From NCBI GenBank assembly GCA_020152595.1, contig JAIGNY010002242.1:1-64000 (forward strand): a stretch of 64,000 nucleotides of DNA. The letters run 5' to 3'. Below are positions 61,550 through 64,000 of this stretch, piece by piece (position 1 is the first letter of the stretch; each line of letters starts with the position of its first letter). The notes under the pieces were generated by a model. The model saw nothing but the letters and a program-made list of their open reading frames with translations. It was not told where the DNA came from and made no database searches. This stretch comes from Chiridota heheva (Eukaryota > Echinodermata > Holothuroidea > Apodida > Chiridotidae). A program made the position numbers and the translations under genes.

Positions 61550-62750
61550 GTCATTTGTGTGGATTTGGATGGTGGACTGTTTGTTTATTGGTTGTTTCTT
61601 GGTTTGTTGCTTGTTGATTGGATGACTGTTAGCCAGGTTGGCTTGAGTTTAATGTTTGTTGGCATTAGAGGTGTTGGCGTTAGGGATAGCGGGAGTCTTA
61701 GAGGAGGAAGGAAGGTTAGGGAGAGAAATGGTGGTGGTGGAGGTCGTTTAGGTAATGGGTGTGGTTTGTTTGTTGTCAATGGTGATGAGCTTAGGACTGT
61801 GTAAGAAGAGCCAGGTGAGGTCTGTTTGGGTATGTGAGTCAGTTTTAGTTGTGTTAGGGGGCAATATTGGTGTTGAAGGAGACTACGCTCGAGTAGGATG
61901 GTTTAACGTGGAGTGAAGCGAGAAATTGCTTCCTGGCCTCCGGGTATGTGATTTTGGGATTAAGGGTTTTTAGTTTCGTTATTTGTTTTTTCTTGGAGCC
62001 AGGTGGGGCAGCCTTTAGAGAAGGAGGGATGGTTAGCTGGATGAGTACCGTTGCAATTTGTGCAGTGTGGGGTGCTGGTGCAGGAGGTGCTGTCGTGGTC
62101 CAGGGCTCCACAGTTGCCACAGCATGCTTGGCTGCGGCAGGAGTTTTTTCCATGGCCATACCTCTGGCATTTAGGACATCGGAGGGTGTTCGGGATATAT
62201 GGGGCGACTGGGATTCTCAGGTAGCCTGCTGTGATGTGGGAAGGGAGAGTTGGTGTGGAAAATGTTAGGAATATGGTGTTTGTAGGTGTTTCGGCACCAT
62301 CTCTCTTGAGGACAAACGACAGGCTTCAGTTACCTTTTGGTTGGTCAGTTCTTTTGGGAGGTTTTCATCAGTCAGGTAGGCCAGGTCTCTGGATCTGACC
62401 ACACCTTTGCTGTAGTTTAGGGAATAGTTGGGGGTGATGGTAACGTCAATACCGGTATTGGCTAGGGTTTTGGTGGTGAGGAGGGTGGTGGCTTGAGTGT
62501 CTCTGGTGTAGTGCACCAGGAGATCGCTGGATCTGAGGGTGGATACTTTGTGGAGGGTACCGACAAGGCCTTGGAGTGCCTTGTGGATTAGGAATGGGAA
62601 ATGTTTTTAAAACTACCATCTTTATTGGTAGCCTATATTATAAGAATTTGAGGGATTGGGGCTAAATAATGGTCAATAGTGGTAGTAGATGGGTCACGGG
62701 GAGGGGAGGGAGGGTCAAGATCAAGGCAGAAGCGTTTCATCATCTTAAAA
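61550..62750 (-). pseudogene. ORF1 (Gag-like) remnant of LINE copy 3
   Basis: Frame pieces 62516-62265 (YTRDTQATTLLTTKTLANTG) and 62159-61854 (AMEKTPAAAKHAVATVEPWT in a shifted frame, then QITKLKTLNPKITYPEARKQ). The plus-strand text around 62040-62180 corresponds to Cys/His knuckles on the minus strand in a third frame. Its order and spacing match copy 1 (5680-4640). Confidence 0.68.
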
Positions 62751-62888
62751 AAAAAAAACAAGGGCCGAGAGACCCGAGGCAGCTAGAAAAAAAGGCGCGG
62801 AACTACTATATGAGAACTGCTGTACTAGTAACGAAAGGCGCGAAAGTCTGGTCAGAACGAAAGGGAAATATAAAAGAAACGATCTCAC

Positions 62889-63129
62889 CGAAAACAGAAG
62901 CTCATCCACAGAGAAAAATCCGAAAAATAAAGATATAAAACAAAAATTGGTGCAAAGTGAAGTGAAAACGGAGCAATATAGTATGAGAGAAAAGAATCAG
63001 ATGTCACGTCACTCTCGTTGCACACGTTGCAATGTTTTAGTGCGCTGATCTGCCTAGTAAACAAGTATTTTTTCCCCCAATTTTTACCTTTCTGATTGAT
63101 CGGTATGATATATTTTTTTTCAATACAGG
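62889..63129. other. Non-coding flank of LINE copy 3
   Basis: No feature recognised. Confidence 0.35.
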
Positions 63130-63820
63130 GATTTCGTCACGTAACTCTAATTCATCTAGAAGCCATTTTGCTAGGCAAGCGTCGTTGTGTTTTACACGTC
63201 TTCATACAGTTCAGTCACATCACACATACAACAAACATACTGCCTGCTACTCTACGTACCAGTTCAGCGAATTTTACTGTTTTTGTTCGCAGCGACGATT
63301 TTACTTAAATATTTTCCTAACGTTTTTTATATTTACCAGGTATATGAAGAGTAACTTTTACGTAAACACCGTCTGAGTGTTCGTTATACGCAGACAGAGC
63401 CTACATAACTGGCATAAAGTGCTCACTGCAAATCCTATACCGAAGGTAAAAAGACCTTGCATCGTACAGCAGATACCCACTCCGAGCGTCAATCAGGATC
63501 AGATGGAAATCGAGAAAACGTTTTTTTATTCTCCGGCACACATCTAATAGTGCAACCAACAACACAGCGAGATTCCGGCATAATTATTTCACAAAAATTA
63601 TCTTATATAACAACATGTAAGCATTTGTAAGTCTAAATAAGTGTACAGCAGACGATCGTTCTTGCCCGACAAAATGGCGATGTAAACAAAGTCACGTGAT
63701 CTCATGACGTCAGCTGAAACACCCTAAGACGTCTACTGTTCGCGGGCCAGATTGGATTGTCTGGCGGGCCAGATGTGGCCCGCGAGCCGCCTACTAAGAA
63801 TCACCGATCTACCCTATGTG
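63130..63820. mobile_element. Probable decayed DNA transposon with inverted blocks
   Basis: 'cgtcacgtaactc', 'agccattttgctaggcaagc' at 63136-63182 is matched in inverted orientation by 63655-63700 (minus: 'atcacgtgacttt', 'cgccattttgtcgggcaag'). The right part, 63735-63817, with 'ggcgggccagatgtggcccgcg' and 'cctactaagaatcaccgatct', resembles the subterminal GC-rich repeats of some hAT elements. The left outer end is not seen. Classification tentative. Confidence 0.45.
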
Positions 63821-63827
63821 ATTTTAG

Positions 63828-63905
63828 ATTGTAATATTAAATTTTTTGTTGATGATACCAAGTTGTATAAAGAGCTTCATTCTACTGTTGACAATACTAT
63901 CCTTC
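63828..63905 (+). pseudogene. Small CR1-like RT fragment (active-site block)
   Basis: Reads CNIKFFVDDTKLYKELHS and then TILHL in one plus-strand frame, the RT palm C block of CR1-type LINEs (usually FADDTKLY). No more RT text is recognised before the window end. Confidence 0.65.
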
Positions 63906-64000
63906 ATCTAACATCGATGACATTTAGGCCTACAAGGTTGTTGGTAAAATCTAGTTATTATACTGTTATTATACACATTTCTCAGTACGGGTTGACATTG

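Larger units (their letters stand above)
55848..62888 (-). mobile_element. I-clade non-LTR retrotransposon, copy 3, with insertions
   Basis: Same family and orientation as copy 1. 3' end (GTTTGTTTG...) at 55848; 5' edge near 62888. It carries two additions: a purine-rich minisatellite of about 650 bases in the 3' UTR (56022-56669) and a hAT element (58404-59447). Without them it is about 5.35 kb, against 5.27 kb for copy 1. Frames are broken by frameshifts and stops, but ORF1 and endonuclease pieces are longer than in copy 1. It lies upstream of MRPL24. Confidence 0.87.

Noticed and set aside
63671..63712. Host promoter with E-box, CRE and ATGGCG motifs
   Set aside because: A related block is present inverted at 63136-63182 and the sequence next to it looks like a DNA transposon end. 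Kept only as a finding.

Overview
Animal nuclear DNA, AT-rich and crowded with transposons. The phylum cannot be settled from sequence alone. The mix of an I-clade LINE, CR1-like LINEs, a DIRS retrotransposon, hAT and Mutator relatives and minisatellite-bearing elements fits an aquatic invertebrate such as a mollusc, cnidarian or annelid. The only host gene I can support is MRPL24 (mitochondrial ribosomal protein uL24m), on the minus strand, in five coding exons between 47031 and 8449. All four introns are GT-AG and the 220-residue product reads without a break. Introns 1 and 2 are about 19.9 kb and 15.2 kb and are packed with mobile DNA; introns 3 and 4 are about 1.4 kb each and carry two copies of one MITE. 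LAYOUT: 0.55-5.8 kb, near full-length decayed I-clade LINE (copy 1, minus). 6.8-7.4 kb, degenerate repeat also found inverted at 0.24-0.48 kb. 8.3-11.6 kb, MRPL24 exons 5, 4 and 3. 12.9-14.5 kb, tandem duplication built on a 16-bp minisatellite. 16.4-17.8 kb, decayed MULE transposase. 19.1-21.2 kb, minisatellite-bearing element A with a nested LINE. 21.5-22.8 kb, DIRS fragment. 24.2-26.0 kb, LINE copy 2 (3' half). 26.9 kb, MRPL24 exon 2. 27.5-35.6 kb, a whole DIRS element with inverted terminal repeats and an internal complementary region, but broken genes. 35.8-39.1 kb, minisatellite-bearing element B. 40.3-44.8 kb, CR1-like LINE pieces split by a hAT element and an L1/Tx1-like LINE. 46.2-46.8 kb, MITE. 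46.8-47.0 kb, MRPL24 exon 1. 47.3-52.7 kb, composite CR1-like LINE. 53.1-54.0 kb, truncated hAT. 55.0-55.8 kb, further tandem repeats. 55.8-62.9 kb, LINE copy 3, carrying a purine-rich minisatellite and a hAT insertion. 63.1-64.0 kb, inverted-repeat remnant and a small RT fragment. HOW IT FITS TOGETHER: there is no operon-like logic. One nuclear gene for a mitochondrial ribosomal protein has been stretched to 38.6 kb by nested insertions. Several insertion orders can be read from interrupted reading frames, target-site duplications and empty sites. All transposon genes seen are broken by stops or frameshifts, so activity would have to be supplied from elsewhere. The most informative structures are the DIRS termini and junction, the paired minisatellite elements, the hAT family with an 8-bp target duplication, and a minisatellite that exists as one unit in sister LINE copies and as about 35 units in one copy.
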